Part shown: positions 24,301 to 39,205 of the stretch, piece by piece
How positions within the stretch are numbered: position 1 is the stretch's first letter
Layout: each line of letters begins with the position of its first letter
Assembly (NCBI GenBank): GCA_028023455.1
Contig: JAQFVV010006427.1
Location: forward strand, 680,001-744,000
Reading direction: 5' to 3'
Length of the DNA stretch: 64,000 nucleotides
Origin: Epiperipatus broadwayi
Taxonomy: Eukaryota; Onychophora; Udeonychophora; Euonychophora; Peripatidae
Translations under genes and position numbers: made by a program
The notes under the pieces: model-generated
Seen by the model: only the letters and a program-made list of their open reading frames with translations
The model's database searches: none
What the model was told of the DNA's origin: nothing

Positions 24301-27300
24301 GAAAACTTCAATTATTTTTAAATTGATACATTTTTATAAATAAATTTAAAGATAATATTTGAAGTTAACTAATATTTAAACCAGTAAATAAAAATTCCAC
24401 ATGGAATATTATTAATATTGGACATTAAGTAATTTAATGGTTTATAAATAAACCTGTTTTTGATACTACATTAAATTAAATATTTTAATAAGAATAAATA
24501 TTTTGTGTTCGTTAAAATATTTTATATTGCATGAATAAAGTTATGAATATTTTTTGGAATTAAATATTTCTGTTAATAATTTTTATTGAGGTAATTCATA
24601 ATTTATTTTTACTTTTAAAACTATAAAATTTAATTTGTATGCAAGTAAGTCAAATGTATAACTGTATTCATCCAATAGGATTGCTGGATAGAAACCAGTA
24701 TAAATATCTAGATGGGTAATGATTGATAATATAAGATTAAGTTATGTTACAACAGGTTATGTAATATAACAAGGAGTCATAAAAATAATTAAATTATAAA
24801 GTTAAAATTTTAAATAATATTATTTTTCTCTAAAGTTTTAAAAATATAATGGATTAATTACTGTTGGCACATAATGTGTGAATAGAAAAACTATTCTCTA
24901 TTGGGTAATCTATTCAAAAGCTTTTCAAACCTCATCTGTAATTTATAAAGTGCAGATTTAGTTTAATAAACATCAGAAGAAGGATGGACAAATGTTGAAG
25001 ATTCTACCATGATATATTCAGTAATTTTAATATTGTCTCATATAGTATATTTTGGAAATGTGAGCATTTATATTCTAGAAATATATTTAGTGTTACTACA
25101 ATTAATTTATTGAGGAAAGATATAATTTTGAAAGGACAATATTCTAATATAAATTTTAAGAAAATAAGAAAAAGTATGTTTTGCATTTAAATTTGTAAAA
25201 TAGAGATGAAATGACATTGTACATTATTTATAATGTTTTCTTATTATAAACAATAATGCATTTTTAGTATAATAATTTGTCTTTGAAAATAAACAAAAGA
25301 ACTTGTCATAAAAACAATATATTTTAAAGGAAAATTGAAGTAAAATTGATGAATATTGGATATATGATTTGAATTGCCTGAACTAGTGAAGAAATTGCTA
25401 TAGCTTTAATTATTTAAAGTAAAAAGAAAAATGCTTTATGGAGAAATATAATTTTTATGATAAATAAATTGTAAATATTTAGAAATGAAATGTTTATTTA
25501 TGTTATTAATAACAGTATGACTGGAAAAAATTAAATAATTAATGATTTTTTATGTTTTCTTGGAAATATAATACAAGCTAGGGATACACATAATATAATT
25601 TTGATGCATATGTAACTGCCATAAAAACCTAGAAAATACATACATTATCAAAAATATTTTTTTATCATTCACCAAAAAATGGATAAAGTGTTTCTTCTGA
25701 TAAATTATAGGCAACTTGAAAAGATATGCAGAAAAAAAATGTTATAAATATCTTTACAATTCAAGATTGACAATATTTTACTTTGATTGTGAAAGATTTT
25801 AAAATTCCATATTTATGTTTTTTATAAATCTATGACATATGAAAATGGGAAAGAAAAACCTTTGAACAAAGTCTTGTAGTTTGTTATCTAGTGACCACTG
25901 AAGTTTATGCTCCCAGCATTTTTCAGTGTTTGTCTCCAATGTGGGATCTAAAGAGAAAAAGTTTTCATAAATTTAAACTTTATTGATTTTTATTTATAAT
26001 TTTTTTTTTAAAAAACTTAATATTTTAAGTATTGTTTTGTTATTTCATTTTTTTATTTATTTATGATTTAAACCAACACAGATATTTGTTGCATGATTTA
26101 ATCCTAAAATAGATTAATATTTTAATAATCTTATGAAAGTTAAAATATAATTTATAGAATAATAATTTTGATGGATGAATTTATAATGTAATTTGTTCAT
26201 GAATAACTGAACAAGAGGAACACCATAAGTGATTCATTATTGATCACTTGATAATTGTTTTATTATTATATGATATTTTGCTTAATATTTTTTTATATTG
26301 CTTGGAATTTAATATATTTTTTGATGAATGCATTTATGGAAGACTTATTATTATATGATTTTTGCTTAAGGAGATAATAAACATGAAAATGTATAAATAA
26401 GCATAAGTTTAAAACAGATTCACTTATAAATATAGAATTTATAATATTATTTGCAATGTAAATGCATATAATATTAAAATTTGAAATGAATGACATATTT
26501 ACTAAATGGATACATGAATCTTATTATTATTATTTTGGCCAAAATCATTTGTATTGTAGTGAAACTTATATTTCAAAACTGTTCTTGTAAAGTATTTAGA
26601 TTTTTTAGTGGAATTTTTTAAGACGATAATTTATAGATTATTTAGTAATGTCGTTTTGCTTATTTTTATGATGTTGATTGTATAGATCAGTAGATGGAAG
26701 TGTATGATGGTAAACAGGGGAGTAATTTCAATAGGAAACCCAGGATGTGTATAGGATATGTTAAGATGATAAATATCAGCATATTTTGAATTTTGAATTC
26801 ATTCACTAATACAGATAATGTAGTACTGTATGATATTTTCCATTGACAGTGTCACTTATTTGTTGTTGTCAGTAAGAGCTAACAGAGCCATGACATGACT
26901 TTTGTAGGTACTTGACTTAGTCATACCTAATAGTTTTACACTGTTTTTTCATGTGAATTTTTTATTCTATTAAATTGTTAATCTATGTTTTTTTTTTCCT
27001 TCACATCTTTATTTTATTGCTATCAATTTCCAGAGTATTTGCATCATATAGCTTACCATTAAAAAAGTGAAGTAATGAATAAACTTTGAAAGTTGGATGA
27101 TTTAAAATATATAAGCAAGATAGGTTTACGAATAAGTGTTTTACAAATGATATTGAATTAAATAACATTTAGTGAAAAAAATCTCAAAGGAATGATTAAT
27201 ATTCCTCAGATTTAGAAGCTTAATGACTAAAAATTGATTTTGGAGCAAATGCATATTTTACAGTGAATGAACGGTGAAAGAATAAGAGAAATGTCAGAAT

Positions 27301-28772
27301 GTTTATTTTATCATATGCAAATATATAGTTTAAAAATGATACCAAGCAATATAATTTATAACACAATTACTTGTTTTTTAACATATTGTCAGAATAAAAA
27401 CACACCTACTAAAGAGATAAGTTATCTAAGATATATTTCAAAAATATTTTATATACTTGTTTTAATCTGATTTAGAAAAATGTTTTTTTTTTTTAAATTA
27501 GAAAAATTAAAATTTCTTAATATTATTTTAGACACATGAACATCTTTGAATTTTATATTGTGATTTTTTTTTTATGATATGCAAACTTTAAAATTTAATA
27601 TAGCCAGAGTGAAGGCTAACATATTTTTATTTATTTATTTTGTTTGATTTATTATACGTATTATATGTATTACTTGTAAGATTTTGTATATGCTATTTTA
27701 TTTTCATAGTTAATATTGTAAATTAATTATAACAAATTTATAATAATATGCAAAATTATATAATGATTAAATCAAAATAAATTTGTTAATGTTCTTATAA
27801 AAAAAATTTTTTGCCAAGTATTATTTATTAACTTCTTCATTTTCATAATACATGATCCATAGAAATTAAACAAATCACATGATATGTTTGCACATCATAA
27901 ATTTTATAAATTCATTTAGAGTGCCATTGTTATTCATAATAAAATGATTAAGTACCTAATCATTTTAATATTATTTTATAATCAGAACTGACTATAAAAA
28001 ATGATCTGATATGAATTAAGTCTATTTTCATATTGCCACTTCATTTAAAATGCATTATACTTTTCTAAATACCACATAAGTGAATCAGATTTGCATAATG
28101 TTTAAAATTATTAATATTATATTTTATTTTATTATTAAGTATTAATGCTAAAAATAAGTTATTAATAAAATTAATTGTAGGAATATATTAATTGTTTATT
28201 ATTGTTGTTATTATTATTTTATAGGGGTAGTTAAATAGTGTGCAAAGACTTTCATTATATTTAACTACAGGATTTTTTAATTAATTTGTTTGTTTTATAT
28301 TTAAAGAACCTAAGATTATATTTTAAAGATAGATATGAAATTTATAATAGGACTTAATTCATTAGCATTATGCTAGAATTATTAAGTGTATTTTAAAGAC
28401 ATAGGAATATTACATAGGTGTACTGTTATGTGAATTTAGTAGGGTAGTATTCTTATATCATTGAGAGTATGTCTTTGGGGATATGTTCTCAATGTTTACT
28501 AACTGTTGTGTCTTGTTAAATATATCATGTTTATTGTTTATTATTTGTTATTAGTTATAATCGAACCATATATTTGGAATTTTAAAGTATGAGCTAGTTT
28601 AATATTAGGGTTTTATAATTGAATATTTATTTTATTTGTTTTTTATATTTATTTATTTAAAAGCAAGCTGGAGAATCTTATTAGATATTATGTTATTAGT
28701 TTGTTGGTTAGTAAGGGTGCAATATTAAATGAATAATTTAATACACACATACACATATATATATGCAATTAA
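21351..28772. other. AT-rich intergenic, nothing recognised
   Basis: More than 7 kb of AT-rich, low-complexity DNA. The few 60-67 codon frames (25004-25186 and 26293-26496 minus; 27267-27470 plus) are rich in Ile, Phe, Asn, Lys and Tyr and show no motif. No RNA gene, array or clear repeat was seen. Confidence 0.4.
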
Positions 28773-28968
28773 AAACAATCAATTTAAAACAAAATTGAAC
28801 AAACAAAATTCACTATAAATAAAAAGAATAATAATATATTAACCTGGATTGTAAAAAGACACATCTTGAAAAGTTTCCATTAAGGAATGAAAGTCAGGTT
28901 GATGTATTAAATATTATTTTAAATTTTATAGTAAGTTGTCTGTTTCAATTTTGTTTTAAATTGATTAT
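28773..28968. mobile_element. MITE family 2, compact copy (about 196 bp)
   Basis: ACAATCAATTTAAAACAAAA TTGAAC at the left is mirrored by CTGTTTCAATTTTGTTTTAA ATTGATT at the right (arms about 52 bp, 28774-28825 and 28917-28968). The interior keeps ATCTTGAAAAGTTTCCATTA and GAAAGTCAGGTTGATG, matching 49093-49130 next to the right end of the 1.27 kb element at 47.9-49.2 kb. It is a miniature, internally deleted relative. Confidence 0.65.
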
Positions 28969-30195
28969 TTTTAATTTTATATATAAAATGTAACATTATG
29001 GATAAATTTTAACATTAAAATTTGATCATTAAAAATATATGTACATATAGTAATGATATGAACTCACAGGATGAACAAGGGATGATGACATTTATCACCA
29101 TCAACTCTAAGCATTACACAAAAGCAATAATCAGCCATTATCATGATTAGTCAATAATAAAGTACTCAATCAATCTTGTGACTGGATTTGAAATGAGTCT
29201 AATTATTTATTCCTTTACATACAACATAATAATTTGGATGCACAAACTTAAGTGCCAATCTATAAGAATATAACAATTAAAAAATTATTGCTGGGATACT
29301 AAAACATGCTGATCATCATCAATGCTATGACCACTTAGTACTATTAATGTATTCACCAACTATAAACTTTAATTCTAAATAAATAATTAAAATGAAATGT
29401 AGTGCATGGATTTTAAAGATATCACTTTTGCACAATCCAGTATTAGAGAAGTAATGAAATCACCATCAAGTTGATATCTATAAATACTAAATATAAACCC
29501 TTTTTATATAACAAACAATTATACATAAAATAGATTAATTTACATTTTACATTAGAAAAAACAAAAAATAAAGACATGTCTTACAGACATCCAATAAGAA
29601 ATAGTGGCTAGAAAGCATTGACGATTATTGTTTGTGAATTGAATGGATTTTTGATTGGCTAGTTTGGTTACAGATAAGCATTTTATTCCTTTTTTTTAAA
29701 AAAGTAGATATTCAAGCTCCACATTGTGTTAAAGAGATTAGATACAATAATAACTTTTGTGAAAAGGATGTACAAATTATTTTTCTTTTATACTACTAAA
29801 TTTTAATTAAATATTTAATTTTACCAGCTGCTAGAATAAGATCAAAAACAACCCAAGCACTATTATATATACAGTCTCACAATATTGTATTTGGGTTTTT
29901 ATTTTTGTTTGCATTATAGTTCTTATTGCATTAGATTATTTCCCCAGTTATTTATATTAGACTAGTATTAAAATCTGTTTGTTTGCTTATAATAATATAG
30001 GCTTAATATTATACAAACAGTTCTACTTCTTATTATAATGAATTCAGAAATGCATATATATGCAAATAAATCTAAGAAAAATATCTATTACTTTCTCTTT
30101 TTTACTTTCATAAATGATATAATCACTTTCCTACTAGCATTAAAAGTCTCATATTATTACAATTATACTTATTTTTTAATATACCACATCACTAT
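28969..30195. other. AT-rich intergenic, nothing recognised
   Basis: No coding frame, RNA gene or named repeat visible. Confidence 0.4.
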
Positions 30196-30312
30196 TCATG
30201 CGGTTCTTTAACCACTATTAAATGGTTAGCCAGATTGGCTATGAGTTATTTCCTCTGTCATGACTCAAACTTCAAATCAAGGCATATCAGGCAGATGCAC
30301 TAATTACTTAAA
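30196..30312 (-). mobile_element. Decayed tRNA-derived SINE
   Basis: On the minus strand, TTAGTGCATCTGCCTGATAT fits a tRNA D-arm/anticodon region, and AAGTTTGAGTC about 30 bases later fits a weakened B box. A body with AGCCAATCTGGCTAACC follows. It differs from the 6 kb family. Confidence 0.45.
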
Positions 30313-30668
30313 CATAAAATTATTATTTGAAACATGACCTAACTTCAAAATTAAAAAGAAAATAACAGATTTTTTTATTTGATAAAATTATTTTGTCATA
30401 AATCATAAAATATTTTTTACAAAATCAAATACAATTCTAATTTTAAACTTTTGTATTCTATTTATATATATTTGAATATTAATATTTTTGTGTGATTTCT
30501 TTTATAAGCTTTTATGAATGTCATGCAACTGTACTGTAATTTAATAAAAAAAAAAAATTATAGTTGGCAAAATTTACTAAAAAGCCAGAATTAATGACTT
30601 TTCAAAATTGGAAACAAATAAGATACTGATTATTATCATTATTTTTAATCTGGTTATTCACAAGAATC

Positions 30669-30671
<3 letters not shown>
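30313..30671. other. AT-rich spacer
   Basis: Nothing recognised. Confidence 0.4.
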
Positions 30672-30717
<46 letters not shown>

Positions 30718-30741
30718 TTGTATATATATATATATATATAT
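30672..30741. repeat. (TA)n microsatellite, interrupted
   Basis: Two TA runs (about 30673-30714 and 30720-30741) split by TTCTTG. Confidence 0.9.
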
Positions 30742-33700
30742 GAAAAACAAAAACAAGTTCTTCACTTAACTTGCTATCACTTGTTATTTATGATCAATAG
30801 ATGGCGTTTTACCAAAACCACCGAAACAAGTGTAAATTTGTTTACATAAATGACAAAAGAGTCAGAATTAACTATCTCTTTCAATTGCTCACCCTCAGAT
30901 CAGCTGATTTCAAGCCATTTGCTATCATCAGTGAAAAATATATATATATGAAATCATCAATATTTTTTTCAAATGGGCTTATAAAAAATGTCTGACTTCA
31001 GTTGAAATTTTTGAATATTCTGATTGCAATTAGGATATTCCTAACTTATTAAATTTAATTATTCAATTTATATTTTAATGAACAATATTTACATTTTTAT
31101 TAATTTTGAATTATAAATTTATACAATTTTGAATCTATATTGTTTTTTCCATAAAATATTACTACTATCAAAGAAATTTTTAATATTTTTTTAGCATTCC
31201 CCTTTATTTGTTATGTTTCTACAATTTATTGAAGTATACCTTATTTGATTACTTTTTTTACATGTAAATTGTTTTAAAATATAAATAGTTTAAACAAAAT
31301 TAATAAAAATAAAACTTAATATTTTTATTTCCCTGAAAATTGTTAAGAATGTCATCTCATTCATATTTGGTTTTTGCATTGAAATTATCTATCATTTGTT
31401 TCAAATTTCGATTTGCAGATAATTCGTCAATTTCCATTGTTTAGAAAATTAAAGTTAAATAAATATTTTTTAAAAAAAAATCATTTTTAGACATATTATT
31501 GTTTTAGCATTATGTAATATTGTTTTTTACTTAAAATTTATTTCACACAATTTTAAAAATGTAAATTATATAAATTGAAGGGCCTTGTTTTAATTATTTA
31601 TTAATGATAATAGAATTTAAAGTAATATAACTAAAATAAATTTTTACATTTTTATTTACAAGTGTTAAAATTACCCCATCCACAACTTTGACATATGTGG
31701 TGAAGTGGGACTTATTAAGACATCTGTGAAATAAAAATTGATTAATTTGTGCAAGCTATAATACTTTTGTAAAAAAATCATTTGTGAAGATATAATTAAA
31801 CAACTGTTTACAAATAATGACAGCCTATTATACATAGTATATAAATATAAGACAACTATTATCCATATGGTATTATGAGCATGGTGTAAGTACAAATAAT
31901 TAGTGGATTTCAAATGGTAGTGTTAAATAAATCACAAAATTAGTCTTTATCTATTGGCTTTCATCAGTAAAAACATCTAAGAAACATTTTTTAATTTCTG
32001 AAATGCTATTCAAGCTCATATTTGTTTTTAAAAAAAGCTTTAGCTACTTTTAATGCAATATTGTTTTCAACTAAAATAAAAGCAAATACCAAAAAACTGA
32101 TCTGCAAATCAGTTGGTCCCAATTATCTAGTTTACATTGATGCTTATATAGATGAATGACAACTAAAATGATATATGTTGGATTACTTTCATAAAATAAA
32201 AAATACATTTAAACTAGTAAATGAGTACATTAATCTGTTTTGATGAAAATATCAATTGTATTTTAATAATCTTTTAGAATAAAGATTTTATGATTTATTT
32301 TTTTTTAGCAAAAGACCCCACAATAGCACAACTTTAAAAAATGTTTAAACATTGAGGTTTCTTTATTGTGATTATTGATGTCCAAAAAAGGTAACATCAT
32401 AAATATGATAATTTATCCTTTTTTATTATTAACAATTAAAAAAGTAAAAATAATTATGATCCATTTTTATTATAAAACATTAATTATATTATAAGATATA
32501 ATTTGCATTTTATAAAAAAATTGTTAACTTATTTACAATTTCTCATTTCTAATCAGAATCACTATGAATATTTGTTAAAAGCACTAGCATTTTAATAAAA
32601 AAATATGTTTTCTTAAAAAAATAGCCTTAAAAGTATACTGACAATTTAATACTCAAATTTTGGGTTTTAAAAATTAGTATTATGATGGATTTAAGTTTTT
32701 GGCAAATAAGTGTTTTAGAAAAAAATTATTTGAACAAATTCCAATCACCAGGAATTATATTTTTAAATATTTTGGTAAAACATTTTTTTATTAAATAAAA
32801 ATATTTAGCTTTTTATTAAATTTTTGAAAAGAATTATCAATAAATAAAAATTGCTTTAGTGAAAAGTTTAGTAAAATTCAAATAATTTAAGTTTATAGTT
32901 CTAAATTAAACAAGACTTTTTATTCTCTGCATAAAATTTAATTAAAAATAAATAAATAATACACAGAGTTAGGCAAAAAAAATAGTTTAATATGGGTAAA
33001 TGTTAACATCAATAAAGCATAACATGGTGTTACCTTTGAATTGTATTAATTAATAGTATATAGTCACTTTTAGTAAATATATACAATTATCATACACTTA
33101 AATTGCACCCAGGATTGTAAAAATGTTTATAGTATATTGTATTGTAATTTATTTTAGTTAGTAAGTTCTTTCTATAATAAATAATAAATATTTACTATTG
33201 GTATATTGTGGCCATTAGCTTTAACCATAGAGTTAAATATCCAGTGATATTGTTTAGTATTTTTTTTAAAAAAATAAACATTTTTTACAATTTAATTTTT
33301 GTAGTAAGCCAATTGTTTTATTGTTTAACAATTACATGTTATTGTATTTTTTGAGACAAGTTATAATAATTATTATAAGCTTTAAAATTCATTTTAATAA
33401 TATGTGTAATGTTTTAAAACTCACAAGTACATGTATATATAATTTTAAAATACATAGATTTGGAGTTATCACTACCCTAAAATTTTTATGATTTAATTTT
33501 AAATAAATATTAAAAGTAAATCTATCTTATTATTAATTATTTGTTAATAAAAATTATGCTTTATATAATAATAGTTCTGATAAAAATTTGTTTAATTAAA
33601 TAAATTTTAAAGTAGTTAATTGAAAAACATAAATAATTAATATTAATTGGTTCAAATATTTATTTTCAAGTAAAATAATTCATTAATATGTAAATATACA

Positions 33701-36700
33701 TGATATATACATTTTATCTTAACATCCTTGTTAGTTTAGTGTTAAAAATTATTTTCAAAAGTCTTTGTTTAAGTTTCACTTAAAAATGTTTTGGGAGCTT
33801 AACTTAGTTAAGTAATATAAATATTTTAAAGAAATAGTGTAAAATAGTATTATATCTGAAATAATGTAATATATCATGTAATATTTTATTTTTATTATAA
33901 TACATTATTGTTTTTTTTTCAATAAATTAAAGCTGTAATAATTAATGTCTAGAAAGATATTTAAAGTAGGTTATTTTTAATAATATTTACTAGAATACTA
34001 ATTAATTTGTAAAATGTAATAACTACAGGTCAAAGGTTAGTATATTAATTGCCAATTTATTCATTAAAAATCAATCACATGATATAGCTTATAACTAGAA
34101 CTGGTAGTGTTAATACACTCACATATTTGTTTTGCAGTTACTTCCTTGTTCATTTGAATTGTTAATTGCTTTTAATAAATTTTTGTTTGTTTTAAAAGTA
34201 AATATGAATTCCTAACTTAGATCACCATTCATTGAGACTTAAAAGATTTAAGCTGAAGTTACCAAAACTTGAAATTTACATTGCAGGAAAATATGATGGA
34301 AGTCAACAAAATATTTAATAATTATTAAATTATTCTTATGCCACGTATATGCTTCAAAAAATTTCTGCATTAGTCATCATTGTTGCATAAGATGTTTGAT
34401 TGATTCTAATTTACTATTAAAAATAGACATTTTCATGAGTTAAATTTATTATCTACAGGAATGTTAAAACTGCTAAAAACTTTAAATTACTTAAATATTA
34501 GTAAGCTGTTTTAAGAAGAACATTTTTTTTATTTAAGAGTTCATATGTTGAAATGTGGTTTTCTATTAATTTATCATCTTGAAATGATAGACTGTTGAAT
34601 TATATATTGCAGAACCTGCACATATTTTTATTAAATTTAATTATGATCTGACATGGAAATAATTAATTTAATCTAAGTTATACTTCCTTGAATTATTAAA
34701 ATGTATTTTAAATATACATTAAGAATGAATGACTTTTTCAATTATTATAATATGAGTTGCTATAAATTATATAAACATCAGTTTAAAACTGATGACATTC
34801 ATTTACTGAAATGGACATTATTTTAACTGTTACTACATTTACAAAATGACATTTTCATTTTCTATTATTAACATCAGTGGGATAAAAAACTATTCACCTG
34901 ATGGATATCATTGCCAGATATAACTTAACAAAAGTAAGGAAGAATAGTTTCATAAATTAATAAAATTAAACTTATTGAACTTTTATTATTTCATAATTAT
35001 TAGTACTTATTCTATGAAATTAAAAGATAATATTCTTGGATATTTAATTAACAATATATTCACATATATTATTATCTTTGAATTATATGTTTGAAACATG
35101 ATTGCTTCTGAATTAATTTTATTCAAGTAATATAAACTTATCTTGTTTTGCTCTACTATGGAATACATTATTTTTTAAAAAAATAAACACTCAAATTTTA
35201 TCATTAATATGTACTTTCAAAAGATAAAAAGAAATTAATATATTATATGAAAAGTTAAATATGCATCACTATTTGTGGTTGTTTTGAAATATATTTTGCA
35301 TAAGTCAAATGGCCATATATATATTTTTATGCTAGTGTTTACATGGAAATGTATTGCTAATGTTCATTTTAAAATGCTTTATCTACAGTTTGAATTTTGC
35401 TGTATTTAAATAAAGTGATGCATTATTAATTGGTATAAATTTATAAATTATTTATAAACCACATTTGCCCAATAGTTCTCAGAATATTTTCATTTTATCA
35501 TGTTATATTTTAAAAATGCTATATTTAAATCCCTTTTTATAAAGTTAATTATTTGAATGTATTAGCTTGTGACAACCATAATGGATGTTGATGAATATTT
35601 TATTGATTATTTTTATGCCATAATTTATTTTATTAGGCCATATTTGGCAATGATTATTTACACTATCAGTTTTACACATGAGTTTATTGTTATATATTTA
35701 AAAGATTTAAGTGTTAGACTCTCTTCTGTTTTTTTTACATATTCTTATCTTGTCAGTGTTTTTTAAAGAGATTGTAGCTTGTCTATTTCTTACATCATAA
35801 TATTAAAGAACTTCTTTGTCTCATATTTAAGAATAAAATGCTTTATTTAATGCAAATATTAATGTTTTTATTGTATTTTGATGATTTGTTCTCATTGTTA
35901 TAGGTCTAGAGATAGGGTCCTAGCTTATAAATTACTCTTAGATGAAGATTTTTTATTCCTTGAATTCATACCATCCTTTGCATTTTGCCCTGCTTTATAA
36001 TCCCAAATGTGGATTTATTTATCATGTATTTTTTGTATAAAGACAGACATAGATTATCTTGGCAGTCAATATATTTTGTAGTGCTGTTGTATGTTATCTT
36101 ATTTTCAGTTATATTCTTGCTTAATCAAAGTGTAAGGTGTTATTGATTAGATAGATGTGTAGATATTGCTGCTATGCTTTTCCAGTATTCCAGTATGTAA
36201 ATCTGATAAGCATTTAATTTTACATTTAAATTGTACTTTTGGCATCAATAGATAAGTTATTTAATTTCTGGATTGGTAAGTGGTATTTGAAAAGTATTAA
36301 ATACATTCATTAAAGATAATATAATGGAATGTTTGTGTTGCAATATTAAGAATTTATTATAATATTAACATTGCAGAAAGTTTCATGAACAAATTAATAA
36401 TGGTTTTATTTAATATTTTTTTTATTATTTTCATTCATTCATCACTAAACTATATGGCTATAATTTTATCTTCATGGTGAATTGTTTAAAAGAAGATTTA
36501 AATGATTTACTTGTGATAATATTGTAAAATATTAAAATTTTGTATGTTAAGTGTCTTTATTGTTAAAAATAGATGTTATGTTGAAGATTAATTTTCTTTT
36601 TGATTATTTATCATCATTCACACATATATTATTCAGAAATCTAAATATCACAAAGTTTATTATAAATTTATTTATAATTGGATGTGTTGAAAGTATATGA

Positions 36701-38868
36701 ACATATCTTATTTGTCACAGGAGTAACTTTATGAAAATTCATTTCAGATATAAAAAAAGCATCCAAGAAAATAATTATTTTATTTGTTCATTATTAAAGA
36801 ATCACTATAATCAATTTTGTGTTAATAGATCAATGATTTTGTATTTAAATCATTTTATTTTATTTAGAAAAGTCTTTTGATTATTCATCATAGATTTAAA
36901 TAAAAAAAATATTACTTAATTAAAGTTTAAAAGTAGTTGTATAGGATGGATTAATGGTATCCAGTGTGACTATAAAATCCCTTATCCACTCATTACATTT
37001 GAATGCTTTCCTAGTAAATTAATTTATTCTAAATTAAAATATATCATGTTTATTTTAAATAATTAAAATATTTGTTATTATTATTGTAATCTTAAGAAGA
37101 CATTATCTTAAGGGTAAAAGTTATATCTCACTACGAAATTGCTAGGATCCCATTCTTTGTCTAATAATCCTAAATTTAATGAAAAGAATAAAGTTTACAG
37201 TAATTAAACTGTTGTTTAAGAAAACCCTAAAATATTAATTTATAGAAATATATTAAAGAAATTATTTTAATTCAAAGTAAAAATTGTTATTAAGAAACAT
37301 AATTATAATAGAATATGATAAAATATACTTTTATTTTATAAAAAGAATTTGAATGTGGATCTGATCGTGTTATTAATATATTTATCACAGCTGTTAGATG
37401 TTTTATAACTGGAACATATATTGTAGTGGAATTTTAAATATAACCTGACCCTTTAATGATATATGCTTCCGATAATAAGATATGTAATAATTTATAAGAA
37501 TGAGTATAAAAAGTCTCCGCTTAAATTTACTAAATGTTGCATATTGCTTTAATAATGCTTATTTATTGTTATTATTTACCCTTATTGTTCTTATTATCAT
37601 AGCATATAGCATTTAGTAAACCCTCTGAGCTTATTCCATAATGTTATTATTTTGTTTATTAACTGTGATCGATCATCATCGTTTTTTTGTATGACGATCT
37701 ATCTTTAGGTTATAATATATATATACCGACACATTTTCATACAATGAAACAAAATTTCTGTTGCATAATGTCGAATTTATTTAATGATTTTAAAATTTAA
37801 TTTTATAATATTACGTATAAGTAAAGTATATATGCAGTAAAAAAATTCAGACATAACAAAATGTTATTAATTTATTTTGAACAATCAAATTTAAATGTAG
37901 TCTTAAAAAAATGTTTGTTCAATTTTAACAATACTAAATATAAACGCAGATATAGATTTAACAAAAAGCTCCTACTTATAATTTTGTTTTTAAATATTCT
38001 AAATAATAATAAGCTTTATTAGATTATCTTTGTTTGAAGATTCACATGAGAGCTGTAATTGACAAAGTATATCTTTTAAATTTATTTTTATGTGAAAATA
38101 TATTTATGCACAGATTATTTTATATAAATTATTATACATATGCACTTATGGATGCTCACATTTATATTTTTTATATTGTAAAGGCATCAATGTGGCATAA
38201 TTTATTCAAAAAAAAATATCACATGATCTGATCAACATTTTAAATAATCATCTACTGGTGATCAATTGTTCTTTCATTATGTTCAGGAATTCTTTGAGAG
38301 TAGAATATTAGATAGATATAAATATTTCTTAATATACAATAAAAATTATTGGTAGTGATTAAAACTACTAAATATGATTAAGGTGATTAATGATGATCAA
38401 ACTATGTATCCATTCCTTTAAAACTCCTACAAAATATTTATATTGAAGATGCTGACTATATTTCCAATTCATCATCTATTTGAAAAGCATTCTTTCAATA
38501 ATTTGCTTAAAAATTTCTTATATTAATAGCTTTGAATGGACATATAATATATCTTTAGGGTACCAATTCATAATGAAATTTGTATAGGTGGTTATGATTA
38601 TTCTTAATGATAATATTTTTTTTAATTTTCTAGCAACAACTCACCTCAGGATAAAATACTGCTAACAGCAATTAATAATATTAAGTAAGTGTTAAAAATG
38701 AGACAAACTTCTAGAAATAGTAGCAAATAAGAATTTATTTTATGAGATAATAACAAAATATACTATATGAAATTAATTAATAAATATCACACATAGTTAC
38801 ATACTTATCCAGATATCTCTTATTCTTCTCTTTCACTTTCTTTGCATATCTTCATATATATATATTGT
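30742..38868. other. AT-rich intergenic, nothing recognised
   Basis: Eight kilobases without a recognisable gene. The frames at 30801-30995, 35569-35766 and 38034-38231 (plus) and 31671-31913 (minus) are 64-80 codons and show no motif. 30880-30930 (ATCAGCTGATTTCAAGCCAT) is less AT-rich and may be the stub of a repeat. CGATCATCATCG and GACGATCTATC near 37670-37705 may be a second scrap of the LINE tail seen at 21.2 kb. Confidence 0.4.
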
Positions 38869-38930
38869 AAAATACATATTTTGCGGGTTCATCCGTGTTA
38901 ACACGGATGAACCCGCAAAATATGTATTTT
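38869..38930. repeat. Perfect 62 bp palindrome (hairpin element end)
   Basis: The left arm 38869-38899 and right arm 38900-38930 are exact reverse complements with no loop. The core GGGTTCATCCGTGTT meets AACACGGATGAACCC. It is CpG-bearing inside AT-rich DNA and flanked on the left by (TA)n. The same end sequence, diverged, bounds the hairpin element at 48.3-48.5 kb. It therefore looks like two inverted-repeat ends of that family joined with the middle gone. Confidence 0.85.
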
Positions 38931-38964
38931 ATATATTTAACCCGTGCAAATCTTCGTTTTAACA

Positions 38965-39205
38965 TATATATATATCTTATAACACTTCTTTCATATACAT
39001 TTTAATGCAACAAATTTTCTTAAAAACTTCTTTATTATTCTTACATTTTCAACTGTCCAGAAGTCTTCATCAGAGCTCTATCTTCTTCTCTGCTTTAATT
39101 TAAAAAAAATGCAGGACAGTTGAAACTGTAAGAAAAAAAAAGAAGTTTTTAAGAAAATTTGTTGCATTAAAGTGTATATGAAAAAAGTGTTAAAAGCAAT
39201 ATATA
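38965..39205. mobile_element. Hairpin (foldback) element, about 240 bp
   Basis: Arms of about 80-90 bp mirror each other. CATATACATTTTAATGCAAC and AAATTTTCTTAAAAACTTCT at the left match AGAAGTTTTTAAGAAAATTT and GTTGCATTAAAGTGTATATG at the right. CAACTGTCC meets GGACAGTTG at the loop. The loop contains GAAGTCTTCATCAGAGCTC. No coding capacity. Confidence 0.75.
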
